Assembly: GCA_007922225.1 (NCBI GenBank)
Contig: ML679956.1
Span: 18,883,049-18,947,048 of the forward strand
Origin: Emydura subglobosa
Lineage: Eukaryota; Chordata; Testudines; Chelidae
DNA: 64,000 nucleotides
Reading direction: 5' to 3'
Position numbers and translations under genes: made by a program. The notes below the pieces were generated by a model. That model worked only from the letters and a program-made list of their open reading frames with translations. It searched no databases and was not told where the DNA came from. The first letter of the stretch is position 1. Every line of letters starts with the position of its first letter. Below are positions 1 through 9,879 of the stretch, piece after piece.

Positions 1-154
1 CTGGTATGTTTGGGCGCGTGAATGTGTGTGTATGTGTGTATGTGTAGGTTTAAGTTAGTTATTACTTTAGTTTCTGTCAATAAATGCGGCATACTGCCTT
101 TTCCCCTTGAAAAAGTCCCGAGTGCTTGATTTTGCACAACAGTGGGGACACAAA

Positions 155-400
155 GACCTAGTCTACACTTAAAACTTAGTTCGACAGAGCTACAGTGGTC
201 AGGGGTGTGAAAAATCCACACACCTGCATGCTGCAGCTATGTCAACCTAATCCCTTGGTATAGATGCAGCTAGGTCAATGGTAAAATGCTTCCATCAACC
301 TAGCTACTATCACTTGGGGAGGTGAAGTTCCTACAGTGACAAAAAAAATGGCACCGTAACTATGCCACTGTAGCACCCCTATACATGGCCCAAGCGTCCT
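155..400 (+). repeat. hAT-like short inverted-repeat element, copy A
   Basis: It starts near the GTCTACACTTAAAAC motif and continues through GGTGTGAAAAATCCACAC to a GCCACTGTAGCACC end. The same family recurs inverted at 37.1-37.35 kb and direct at 37.4-37.57 kb, and a related short form lies at 53.53 kb. It encodes no protein. Assignment to the hAT superfamily comes from recognising the turtle and crocodile family, not from a target-site duplication here. Confidence 0.55.
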
Positions 401-785
401 GCAATTCACAGGGCAGACACACGTTTCCCTTGGTGTCCTGCTTACTACTGCTGTACCTGACATTCAGTCACAGTATTGAGTTTGCAAGGAAAACACACTT
501 GCACTGCATGGGTTCATACAGAAGGAAGTGAAATGCCAGTCAGAGACCTCCTTCCTTAATCACAGCGGGCAACACTACGCAATTGCACCCTGTACCATAT
601 AGGAATGGCCACGTCTCCTCAAGTGAAGGGGAGAGAGACTCATCCTCACACCCTATGGGATACAGGGTACTGAGTTGCTCCTTCTGCCCTGAACGTGGGG
701 TGAAAGATTGGATTTTATTGAGAAATACTGTACAGCAAATTCATTTGAACTTTGTCCTGCCTAATGAGTTTTCAAAACCAAAAGA

Positions 786-1600
786 CCCAGGGCTAGATTC
801 ACAAGGGGGCCTTGGCCTTGCAATACTAAGCATTATAATGCCTAACTTCTAGGCACCCTGCCACCTAGTAGAATTCACAACCCTGAGTTAGGAGCTCAGG
901 TTTCCTGTACAGTGCATGGTGGGAGTTAGGCGCTTAAAAGGGATTCACAGACAGCAGCATACTGAACAAGGAACCATGATTTGGAGCAGGGACTTAAAGC
1001 CAGGTGACTGCCCTAACCACTAAGCCAGTCATCCTCATGCTCTCTTTGGCCCAATGACTATTTAATTATTTATACAATGTGGAACAGCTTCACCAGGAGA
1101 GACTGAAAGACAGCAACCCTAGAATACTTAGTGGCCCAGTTGTTCAGGCACTCATCTGGGCAGAGGGAAGCGTGGATTCAAGTCCCTGCTCCAGAACAGG
1201 CAGAGTGGGGATTTGAACCAGATGACTATAAGAAGAGTGGCAGTGGCACCTTCTCCTTGGTCTTCTGTGTGGGGCAGGCATGCTCAGAACACAAGCCACC
1301 ACACTGGGCTCTGCAGGTGAGAAAGACAAGGGAACTCCTCTTGTGAATGCTGCTGGAGCTTAGGTCTGTTAGGTGCTGAGCTGCTCAGTAATGTCAAACC
1401 TTAGGCAGATTTGCGCATGCCCATGAATAGAAACCTAGGTAGCTTGGGGACTTTACCAGTGCAGACTTGAATGCCTAAGGACTTTAGGCACCTACAGGTT
1501 TAGGTGGCAGCTGAGCGCTAGTTCTGTGAATACCAGTGCTGCCTAAATGATGATTTGGGCAGTTAGGTGCCTACGCCCCCCTTCGGAATCTAACACCCAC
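786..1600 (+). repeat. Composite inverted-repeat element with tRNA-like core, copy 1
   Basis: It begins with AGGGCTAGATTCACAAGGG and ends near CCCTTCGGAATCTAACACC, with many TTAGGCACC-type motifs between. The interior at about 1,130-1,195 looks tRNA-like, with GGATTCAAGTCCC resembling a pol III B box. An opposite-strand tRNA-like piece (CCCTAACCACTAAGCC) lies near 1,010. A fuller copy lies at 13.93-14.84 kb and a fragment at 49.33-49.5 kb. It has no credible ORF. Confidence 0.5.
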
Positions 1601-2986
1601 CGGCTGTACTATTTCTGTAAAGGGATTTCTTGGTTACCTATCAAGTTACCGAGAAATGTATTAAAATTGAGAATGTCTTGAAAGACTCTGGGGCTCCTCA
1701 GAAAGCCTTTGATCAGATTTTAATGTTCTTTTCTATCTGACTACAATTATTAGGCTATATCTGCATTTTGGAAAAACTCACATATGTAGGAAAAAACCCA
1801 CATTTTCCAGAAGCAGCAGGTCCTGATCTTGTATGGACGAGTCAGCACCGCAGACAAACTTCTTGACTCTTAAATTAGAATGTGCTAACATAAAAGGCAA
1901 AACAATTTTATTTTATCCTAAACTGAATTGTTATGATGTTAAATTAGTTCTGGATGATCATTTTAGTCGTATCTATTAAGGAATTCCAAATGATACATAA
2001 CTTCCTGCTCAAAATACATGTTCACAAATGTGTGGCGGTAGTGTAACTTCTTAATGATCCATTGTTATTTAAATTTCAGCAAAGATTATTGTTTGCAAAG
2101 ATTTAATTGAGTTCAGCCTGCCCAGATGCTATTTTACTACCAGTCTCCATTTCAGCCTTATTGTTGCAATAGTTTAGATCATTTTCCTTTCATCTTTGTA
2201 CTCCACTCATGTAAACTATTTTCATTGTTAAACGTTTGTCGAAGAGAGGACTTTAGGCAGGAGAATAAAAGTTGTTCTCTCAAAATTTTCTGCTGCTGAA
2301 GATGATCACATTTAGGTACAATAAAAAGCCCATTCTAGGACAAAGGAACAGCCTTGGAAATACAAAATTGACAAATTAATGTATCAGCTCTTGGTGAAAT
2401 AATTTCTAGACATGCAGTAACAACAAGGGCTATTTAGTTGCTGGCACAGCAAATGCATCACTCCAAAGTCAACATAATTCTGTTTCATAAAGCACTGCCA
2501 AACCTTTTCCACTAGAGCCACAGGAACTGTTACATAATCAGCTGCTATTACCTACAGAATAATAAACACCAGCCTTTTCACTCAATTTATTTTAAGGGAG
2601 CAGGGAGAAATTACTTTCCTGCTATTTTTGTAAAGCTAGAAATCCACCACCTTCCACAACCCTTTGATAAAGCCCAGACAGTCATTCTAATTCCCATACG
2701 CTCAGGCGGGACCCAACATCCTGTTATGTAACATGCTGGAATCTAGATGTGTCCCAACCATCTGACTTGCTGGGCTCATTACAAGAGCACAACCAACAGC
2801 AAAGGCAGGTCTGCTCCCCCACCCTCCACCTGTTACAGTCCTGCTGTTGCAAGAGCCTGTCCATGTGAGAGGAATTTTAAACGTGTCTTCATTCCAGTCA
2901 CAGGGGCAGGCACATGAATACAACACACTCTGCTGCAAGGAGCCAGTAGTAGCTGCCAGCCCCCGTGGTGAGCCCTACACCAGGGC

Positions 2987-3094
2987 AGGGTGACCAGATA
3001 TCCTGATTTTATAAGGACAGTCCCAATATTTGGGGCTTTGTCTTAAATAGGTACCTATTACCCCATCCTGATTTTTCACTTATCTGGTCACCCT
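2987..3094. repeat. Palindromic MITE with perfect 14-bp terminal inverted repeats
   Basis: The ends AGGGTGACCAGATA and TATCTGGTCACCCT are exact reverse complements, and the 108-bp body repeats the phrase about 'cagtcccaatatttgg'. It is a non-autonomous DNA element. A half copy lies at 61,263-61,330. No clear target-site duplication is visible. Confidence 0.75.
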
Positions 3095-3535
3095 ACTCCA
3101 GGGATCCTAAGGCTAGTACCTAGCACTTCTCCTCCCCTGAACTCTGGGCGAATACAGGGGTGGACAAGGGCAGCACCACTCCTCCTGGACCCAACCACCT
3201 TCACCTGCAGCCCCGCCCTCTGTTGTATACAGGGGGAGCAGCGACTGCGGCCCCCCCGAGAGCCCCGCTCTGCCGACATTCTAACCACGCCCCTTCAGAA
3301 CGTTCAACCCAGCCGGCCTTCGTGTTCCAAGGTTTTAGCCACGCCCCCTTCCGAAGGGAAAGCTCCACCCCCCCGCCCGTTCCGCCTGCAAGGCAACACC
3401 AAGAGCGGCGCCCGCCCGCCATAAGAGCAGTTAGAACCTTAGCACATCTATGGGGGCGGGGTCACAATGGTGCTAACCCCGCCCCTCTCGGCGCGCGTGG
3501 TTCGAAGCTCCGCAGCGACCGCGCCTCCTCTGCCC

Positions 3536-3688
3536 CACGTGTCCCCGCACGCCCCGCTGCCCCGTCCCGCCACCACCCCCGGCGAATGTAGGTCACCAAA
3601 ACAGCGGCCTCCCACGGGGCCTCACGTGTCGGCGCCGGCAGCCACCCCGCCGGCCCCGCCCCGGCCTTATTATGCAATCGTTACGTCA
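3536..3688 (-). promoter_or_regulatory. NR1D2: Cluster of clock-type binding sites in NR1D2 intron 1
   Basis: Within about 150 bp there are two canonical E-boxes CACGTG (3,536-3,541 and 3,623-3,628), a full RORE match AATGTAGGTCA (3,585-3,595), a D-box TTATGCAA (3,670-3,677) and a CRE-like TTACGTCA (3,681-3,688). Known biology: E-boxes bind CLOCK:BMAL1, D-boxes bind DBP/TEF/HLF and E4BP4, ROREs bind ROR and REV-ERB. NR1D2 (REV-ERB beta) is a clock output gene reported to carry E-box and D-box control. The cluster lies 361-513 bp downstream of the first splice donor. Function is inferred from motif match and density only. Confidence 0.6.
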
Positions 3689-4048
3689 CAGCCCCGCACG
3701 GCCAACCAGCGGGCACGCAGCGCGGAACGTAAACACAGGGCGCACATGGCTCGGCGAGTGGGTCCATGTGAGGCAGGCGCCCGCCACCACGGCCGCATCC
3801 GCAGGGCAGGGACCGGGGGGAGGGGGGGACACAGCGCGGAGCGGCCCGCGCCAAACCCCCGCCGCGCCAGTGGGGCAAAATCAGCTGGGGGAGGGGAGGG
3901 GATTTAAACCCCCCCCAGGCTGGGAATAGCCCCGCCCACCCACACCAGGGGGGCCCGCTACCGACCCCCCCCCCCGCCCGCCCCGCACTGACCTGGGGCT
4001 CCCCTCCCCGCCCCCCGGACTAGCAGCGGGGCGACAGCCGGCTCGTAC

Positions 4049-4064
4049 CTGCGTGGAGCTCCAT
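4049..4064 (-). CDS. NR1D2: NR1D2 (REV-ERB beta), first coding exon
   Basis: NR1D2 is a heme-binding nuclear receptor that represses transcription at RORE sites by recruiting NCoR, and belongs to the circadian clock. Only the first coding exon is in the window. Minus-strand ATG at 4,064 sits in a fair context (GAAGCTATGG). It encodes MELHA plus the first base of a Gly codon, then a good donor, GCAG|GTACGAG. The mammalian protein, as I recall it, starts MEVNAG with the first intron at the same point, so length, phase and two-thirds of the residues agree. Position next to RPL15 with the same orientation matches human 3p24, and the CpG island supports a promoter. The DNA- and ligand-binding domains lie beyond the left edge. 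So short an exon would be unidentifiable without synteny. The start is chosen by the donor and Kozak match. Confidence 0.75.
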
Positions 4065-4350
4065 AGCTTCCTCCTCCGGAGGGCCGGGAGACGCCCGCTT
4101 GCGGGAGGTGCAGGGGGCCGGCTGAGCTCCCCCCGGCGCCAATCGGCAGCGGGCTCCGGTCCTGTCTCTGCGGCGGGGCGCCTCCTCCCCCGGCCCGGGC
4201 TGTGCCGGTGTCTGCAAAGCAGCCGCAGCAGCGGCGCCTCGCTGGGGAGTTTCCCTGCAGCGCTGCTGGCCCCGTCCTGGCCTCGCTCCGCCGCTTCCTT
4301 CCTCCCCTCGACAAAGGACAAGAAAAGCGATCCAGGCGCGGGAGTCGCCG
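4065..4350 (-). other. NR1D2: NR1D2 5' untranslated region (approximate)
   Basis: GC-rich sequence immediately upstream of the NR1D2 start codon, without a splice acceptor that would suggest another leader exon. The right boundary is a guess because the transcription start is not determinable by eye. Confidence 0.4.
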
Positions 4351-4580
4351 AGTGCGGCACTGGCCCACGTGACTCACCTCCCGCGCCTCCCTGCCGGTGC
4401 GCTGGGCAGGGCCGGGCCGTCCTGGCCCCGCCCCATAGGCCGGGAGCTCCTCCCCCGGCCAGCCGCTGCCTCCCGCCTTCCTCTGCCCCTTCACCCAGCG
4501 ACACGCTTCCCAAAAATTCCCGTCCCCAGAGGCTGCGAGCACAGGAGCGGCAGGGCTGCGTGACCAGTGCTTCTGCGGGT

Positions 4581-6490
4581 GCATGGGGGAGTAACCCTCC
4601 CCACCTCCAGCCCCAGACTGCCCCTCTCAGCCTGCTGCAGGAAGGCCTCAAGCACTGTTTTGAACACCTGCCATTGGCCCCTGCTTATATAGGGTCATGG
4701 TTGCAGGGTGAGATCAGGATAGGGAGGAGTCACCGGTGGGGCCCAAGTATAATTTTTTTCAGGCCCAGAATAAACTTGTAACAGAAGCCCCCACCCACCC
4801 GCACACCACAATCCCTCATCCCATACATACAAGCTCATGAGCCATGAAAATGTTTTTCCTTGTGGTAATGGGGGTTGCAGCCTGGGCCAGGCCCCCCCCA
4901 GGGCCTCCAGACCCCAGTTAAGTGTACCCTCTCCATCTGGGGGCCCTAGAGGAGAGAGCCCAACTGACGATGGATTCCTTCCACTCCCGCTATCTTCTCC
5001 TCACACAACACACACACAGCATCTGCTATCCTTTTCCTGCTGGGGTCAAAGGCAGTGCTTCATGTGTAATGAAAGAGGTGCTGGAGCTCAAGCAATTTTT
5101 TTACTTGCATAACTGACCTGGCAAGCCCAGAGGTGTTGGAGATATGAACTGTCAAGTCCAGGGGTGCTGGGCCTCAGCCTTGGCCTAAATTAAGCACTGG
5201 TCAAAGGTGACCCAAAACCAAACTGAAAGATAAAGTCCATTTCACCTGCTCCCTTTGATGCAGTAGGAAGTCTCACCCCTTGTTTATATTTGAAATAGCA
5301 GAGGAAGAGTTAAAACAACAGTCAAGGGCCAGGGAAAATAGTGTTGGATCCTTTCCCTCCCTCCTTTGCCTGTATCAGGTTGTCAAATTAGACCCCCATC
5401 TTACAGCACAGAGACTCAGTAAGAGTGTCTACATCAGAGCATATTGCTGTCCACACAAAACAGTACTTGCAACAGTGCAGCAAGGCTGAAAGCTGTGTCA
5501 TCTGCCATCACGTCACTGTACTGCTGCAGTGCACTGGAGAGGATAGGAAATGTGAAAACTGGGATTGCTAGAGTGCAATTAGTCCTCCCAGTGCAAGTCT
5601 TCCTACTGGTTCTTTCACCTGTCACACCACTCATGTACCAGTTGCATGTAGAAGGGAAAATCAGAAAAGGCTCATAAATTACATGACCCACTTACCTTGA
5701 AATAAACCACTAATTTCTCCCCTATGCTGCCACCCCCCCATTCATCACCCCTTTAAGGAGTGAAGTAATGGTAAAGTCCCTTTAAGGAGTAATGCATTGC
5801 ATTAGTTGGGAGAGTGGCCATCTTGGGGAGGCGGCAGGGGAGGGGAGTCCAAAGCTGGCAGTACCACCTGGTGGCAATACTCTGGATTATGTCACAGTGG
5901 CAAGAGTCAGTGGCTGCTTTGTCTAGCGGTGGAATTCAGTGGCTGTCTCTCCCAGTGGTGAGAATCGATGGCCAAGGTGTAGGGGAACCAAACCCTCTCT
6001 TCTCCACCAGGTTGCAACCAAGGACCCAAAGAAACATTTAAAACACGTGGCCTACAAGACGGGTGTAGGGCAACCATCTTTCAAAAGGCAGAAGTGGGAC
6101 ACATGCAGGACCCTGGCCCCACCCCTGCCCCGCCTCTTGCCCTGAGGCCCCGCCCCCAGGGCAGGCCGGCAGCCAGACCTCGGGGTCGTGGTAAGAGCCG
6201 CCCAGGAACCTGGACTGCTGCAGGGAACCCCTGACTCTCCAACTGCCTCATCATACTCTTCCCCACTCAGGCTAGAACCCAGCTATGAGCATTCCTCCTG
6301 CTCGCTTCCTCCCTCCCACCAGAAGAAATCAGGGTTAGTTGGCATGCACCATTCCTGCGCAGTGGAGCACTTGAAAGTCATAAGGTTGCAGGGAGAGGAA
6401 TCACCTCATAACCTGGGGGTTGATGTCTTTCATCAAGTTTAGCCAGTGTGAAGGGCATGGTCCATGATGAGTAAACTAACTAACAGGTCA
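4581..6490. other. Upstream flank of NR1D2, no gene seen
   Basis: Composition falls off from the CpG island. Apart from one well-bounded hAT-type MITE (5,053-5,199) I recognise no gene or RNA. The open frames near 5.4-6.4 kb are short and have no recognisable protein features. Positions 6,100-6,190 are locally GC-rich. A small duplication of AGTAAACTAACTAACAGGT-like sequence lies at 6,470-6,520, at the edge of the gypsy relic. Confidence 0.6.
5053..5199 (+). mobile_element. hAT-type MITE with exact 8-bp target-site duplication
   Basis: The ends CAGTGCTTCATG and CTAAATTAAGCACTG form imperfect terminal inverted repeats. The flanks GTCAAAGG (5,045-5,052 and 5,200-5,207) are identical. Eight-base duplications are the hallmark of hAT transposition. 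The 147-bp body is non-coding, so it was moved in trans. Confidence 0.85.
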
Positions 6491-6498
6491 GTTAGTTA

Positions 6499-6869
6499 CT
6501 AACAGTAAACTAACAGGTAGTAACGTAGGGCCTCTATGGCCCACTTCTCTGCCAGTTCCTCCTTCTCAGTTGTTAAGCAGTTTGTTTCTCTGGGGAACAG
6601 CTTCCTACTAAAAAACAACACCAGGTGTTCTTCGTAATCTACCTCTTGGGGCAATATGGCATGGTCTGAGGCAGCCATCTGAAGGATAAATGGTTTTGCA
6701 AAATCAGGGTGAAAGAGAACAGGCCCCCGAGTTAGGTGGACCCTCAAAGCCTGGAAGGCTCTATCACATGCCTTGGTCCATTGAAACTTCCTGGATCGGG
6801 TACTTTTCACAGGCTTAGAAAAGGGGACAGCTATCATGGTGAAGCCAAGCATAAACTACCTACACTAGC
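6499..6869 (-). pseudogene. RNase H part of the gypsy-type relic (3' truncated)
   Basis: It contains FQWTKACDRAFQALR, then FILQMAASDHA, where the usual first catalytic Asp looks replaced by Ala, then FFSRKLFPRETN and a TEKEELA segment with the expected Glu. It ends at ALRYYLLV, before the rest of the domain. The domain order places it last on the minus strand. Confidence 0.75.
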
Positions 6870-7845
6870 CCAGCAGCCTGAGGAACTACCTCACCTGTCT
6901 CTTGGTTGAAGGAACGAGGTGCCTTGGTTAGCGCCTGGACTTTATCCACCAGGGGTTGTAGCTGTCCCTGCCCCACGGTGTACCCAAAGTATGTTACTTC
7001 CTTCTGGCCCAGATGGCATTTGGCCATGTTTACAATCAGTCCCACCTTCTTGAGGACTCGAGTAATTGCAGGGAGGTGACGTAGGTAGTCCTCCCAGCTG
7101 GCACTGTAGATGATTATGTCATCAATGTATGTGGCTGCGTATTGGTTGTGGGATCACAGTAGTTGATCCATCATTTGCTGGAAGCTGGCAGCTTCTCCAT
7201 GCAGGCCGAATGACATAGTTACACATTGATAGCGGCCACAGGGAGTAGAGAAAGCCGTTTTTTCCTGTGATGCCCTCGTTAGGGGGATTTGCCAATACCC
7301 TTTGGCAAAGTACAATGTGGATATGTATTTGGCATTTCCCAGCCTCTCCAACAACTAGTCCACATGTGGCATAGTGTAGGTGTCAAACCACAATATCGTG
7401 TCAACCTTTCTGAAAATCAGTGCAGAACCTCATTGATCCATCAGGCTTTGGCACCAGTACGATAGGGCTTCTTCATTGGCTGTGGGGTTCTTCAACAATC
7501 CCCAGGGCCAGCATAGTCTGGAGTTCTTCATGGACGACCTTCCACATGTTCCTTGGGGGAGTGTCGATGATTCTCTTGTACCTTCTGTCCAAGTGTTGTA
7601 GCAATGTGGTGATGAGCTAAGTGTGTCCTCCCTGGGAGAGCGGAGAACACCACTGGGAAGGCCTGAGTCATTTTTTTTATTTGGGCTTGTTGTCTCAGGC
7701 TGAGCTTGGCCCCATTGGTACAAGGCTTGGACCTGGGGTTGCCAATGTCTGAGGCCCAGGTTCTGGTTCCGGGAGGTACGGGGCTATCAGCAAGTTCTTC
7801 TGAGCCTTCCAGAGGTTGATGTGATAGATTTGATTCTCTTTCCAT
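6870..7845 (-). pseudogene. Reverse transcriptase part of the gypsy-type relic (broken)
   Basis: It follows the integrase C-terminal region directly. The piece at 7,528-7,845 holds the linker and RT N-terminus (AFPVVFSALPGRT). The 7,154-7,354 piece holds LYFAKGYWQIPLT, with Tyr where the first catalytic Asp is expected, and the MSFGLHGEAASF segment. The catalytic YIDD box reads from 7,129 down to 7,118. The 6,860-7,045 piece is the thumb-like CHLGQKEVTYFGYTVG segment. Frameshifts separate the pieces. Confidence 0.8.
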
Positions 7846-7849
7846 CTCC

Positions 7850-8860
7850 TGGGCTGTCAGATCTCATAGCCAATGGGTCCCTACCCACCTGACCACCTCA
7901 AACAGAACTTGCCTTTGGGCTAAGAGCTTTGATTTGGACGACGGGAGTAGTGGTAACATTATTTGCAGTTTAGCTCTCTGGTTCTATGTGCATTCCTGTG
8001 GCTGCTGGGCTCTCAACAGGTTTTCTTTAGCGAATCCCCCTTGCATTTTGAGTCACTCCCATAACTGGAGCACATACAGCACTGAACTCATGACTCGGGA
8101 CTCTTGTTCTTCCCACATCTCCCATAGGAGGTCCAGCCCCCTGGGCTGCCTCCTATACAGCAGCTCAAAAGGGAAATAATCCTTGAAGGCTTGCAGGGGA
8201 CCTTGCGTGTGGTGAACAACGATAACAGCAGCCAGTCCCAGTGCCATGGGTCAGTGTCAATGAACTTCTTCAACATAGATTTCAAGGTCCTATTGAACTC
8301 CTCCACCAGCCTGTCAGTCTGTGGGTAGTATACAGACATTTTGAGAGCTTTGATCTTTAGCAGCTCACACAGTTCTCCCATCAATTTGGATGAGAAGTTG
8401 GATCCCCTCTCTATCAATATTTCCTTCAGTATCCTGACCTTGGCGAAGACCTTCACAAGTTCACCTGCTATGATGGGTGCGTTCATTGTATGTAGTGGGA
8501 TGGCTTTGGGGTACCACATGGCACAGTCCACTATCACTAGTGTATATCAGTACCTGGATGTACTATTCTCTGGGGATCCCACCAGATCCATCCCTGTCCG
8601 TTCAAAGGGCATCCTAGCCACTGCGAGTAGGATCATGGTGTCCCTTTGGGCCCTGTTAGCTGGCATTCGGGACACAAGGCACAGAAATAATGAACCTCCT
8701 CATGGATGTCCACCCAGAAGAATCTGAGGGCCCCCGTAGTGTCTTCTCTCTCCCCAAATGTCTGGCACTCCGTAGGGCTAAGTGTTGCAGTCTCCACCAG
8801 AACTTTTTGGGTATCAGCACTTGTTGCAATGTCTTCTGAACCTGGGGATCTTTCATCACT
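7850..8860 (-). pseudogene. Integrase part of the gypsy-type relic (broken)
   Basis: The piece at 8,656-8,859 has the spaced His residues and HLGREKTL-like segment of the zinc-binding region. The piece at 8,088-8,537 is the catalytic core: an early VDCAMWYPKA segment carries the first acidic residue, ERGSNF stands where an Asp-Arg-Gly motif is normal (Asp to Glu), and YYPQTD is followed by LVEEFNRT with the third acidic residue. The segment near 7,850-7,980 matches the GPF/Y-type C-terminal module but carries a stop. It is inactive as read. Confidence 0.75.
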
Positions 8861-9481
8861 CAGTACAACAACTCATTCCAGAGCTTGAAGTGGGGCCCCT
8901 GCTTGATCTGTTAGGTGCCAACCTCTCGCTCTTCAGAGGTGACTACCTGCTCCCAAGCACGGCTCAGGGTTTGGTCCTCCCATTGATCCCGCATGAAGTC
9001 CTCATTTTCTGATAGCCAGGATACTGAAGTTAAAAGAAACTTCTATTCCTGTATCATATTTATAGCTAACTTTAAACAAAGACTAATCAGTTTTATATTA
9101 TTTTCAGCTACCAGCTTAAATATTGTCCTTTATAATTTATATAATGACAGGATCTAATATAATTGAATTATAACCATGACTGCTTTTCTAAGTTAATGAT
9201 GTAGCTAAGTACCAAGCACTAAAGATAACAGGAATCTTTCCACTGACTGCAATGGGATTTGGATCAGGCCCTGGATCAGGCTTGCTCTCTTATTCTGCAA
9301 CTGGATTTTATGTGTGCATCTAATTTTTTAAAACTGTTGCACCTTTTCTTTTTACTGAAGTGAAACCTTAATAAGGAGGTCCCTGTGCTCTTTAACCTGT
9401 CCTTGCACCCCTGTACGTAACCAGAATGCTTTAGGAAGAGGCTTGAGATAAATACAGAATATGAGTATTCTAATAGGAATT

Positions 9482-9600
9482 ATAACATAGGAATTGCCCT
9501 ACTGATAGTCCATCTAGTCCCATATCCCATGTCTCACAGTGCCCAGTACCAGATGCTTCACAGGAAGGTGTAAAACCCTTTAATGAACAGGTATATACTA
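9482..9600 (-). repeat. CR1 LINE 3' tail, left part
   Basis: The sequence resembles the reverse strand of a turtle-type CR1 3' end, with GTCCATCTAGTCCC and CAGTGCCCAGTACCAGATGC. It is interrupted by the element at 9,604-9,868 and resumes near 9,880. Confidence 0.65.
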
Positions 9601-9603
9601 ATG

Positions 9604-9868
9604 TATGCAGTGTTGTTGGAGCTGTGTTGGTCCCAGGACATTAAAAGACAAGGTGGGTGAGGTAATATCTTTTATTGCACCAACTTCTGTTGGTGAGAGA
9701 GACAAACATGTTCACTACTTATGCTAAATAATCTGTTCCACCTTGCATTTAGCTGTGACACTCAGAGTTCCCCAGATCTGAAGACTCTGTGTAAGCTCGA
9801 AAGCGTCTCTCTCTCTCTCACCAATAGAAGTTGGTCCAATAAAAGATATTACCTCACCCACTTTGTCC
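9604..9868. mobile_element. Inverted-repeat element inserted in a CR1 tail
   Basis: Arms at about 9,651-9,703 (GGTGGGTGAGGTAATATC onwards) and 9,806-9,862 (ending AAAAGATATTACCTCACCCA) are near-perfect reverse complements over about 50 bp. The centre carries CAGCTGTGACACTCAGAG-like sequence. Related half copies lie at 11.19 and 38.46 kb. It splits a CR1 tail, so it is younger than that CR1. The superfamily was not determined. Confidence 0.65.
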
Positions 9869-9879
9869 CTCAGTTATGT

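Larger units (their letters stand above)
1..4048 (-). other. NR1D2: NR1D2 intron 1 (5' part of the intron)
   Basis: This stretch lies downstream of the first NR1D2 coding exon on the minus strand, and no second NR1D2 exon was recognised in it, so the intron runs off the left edge. Its last 0.8 kb belongs to the CpG island and carries clock-type motifs. The rest is AT-rich or repeat-derived DNA with a hAT-like repeat, a composite inverted-repeat element and a palindromic MITE. Positions 1-45 are TG-rich. Positions 75-150 resemble a retroelement LTR end (AATAAA, then CA next to GTGGGGAC), but this is too weak to call separately. Confidence 0.7.
3240..4580 (-). promoter_or_regulatory. NR1D2: CpG island over NR1D2 promoter, exon 1 and start of intron 1
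   Basis: This stretch is very GC-rich and dense in CpG, in contrast with the AT-rich flanks. It contains the NR1D2 start codon and first splice donor on the minus strand, so the promoter should lie to the right of 4,064. There is no obvious TATA box. GC boxes (CCCCGCCC) are frequent and a CCAAT box lies near 4,138. A canonical E-box CACGTG at 4,366-4,371 overlaps an AP-1 type TGACTCA at 4,370-4,376. The exact transcription start cannot be placed from sequence. Long ORFs crossing the island are composition artefacts. Confidence 0.8.
6499..9015 (-). mobile_element. Truncated, decayed Ty3/gypsy-type retroelement (pol only)
   Basis: On the minus strand the relic reads, in order, integrase zinc-binding region, integrase core, integrase C-terminal region, a linker, reverse transcriptase, then RNase H. 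No gag, protease or flanking LTRs were found, so both ends are truncated. The frame is broken many times by stops and shifts. Having integrase before reverse transcriptase on one strand is unlike standard gypsy order and matches the Gmr1-like group of deuterostome gypsy elements. The left edge abuts a small local duplication at 6.47-6.52 kb. The right edge changes abruptly to AT-rich DNA near 9,015. Confidence 0.8.

Noticed and set aside
1..150. Possible LTR end with AATAAA and a CA/GTGGGG primer-site-like junction
   Set aside because: No partner LTR, gag or pol follows, and the left edge of the window cuts it, so the evidence is too thin.
1131..1195. Possible functional tRNA gene
   Set aside because: A B-box-like segment is present, but no complete cloverleaf can be drawn, and the sequence lies inside a repeated element found in several copies.
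3881..4651. Minus-strand open frame of 256 codons across the NR1D2 CpG island
   Set aside because: The translation is Arg/Gly/Pro-rich low-complexity sequence typical of any frame in GC-rich DNA, where stop codons are rare. It overlaps equally long open frames on both strands.
4053..4781. Plus-strand open frame of 242 codons
   Set aside because: It shadows the same GC-rich island on the antisense strand of NR1D2 exon 1, with no recognisable domain.
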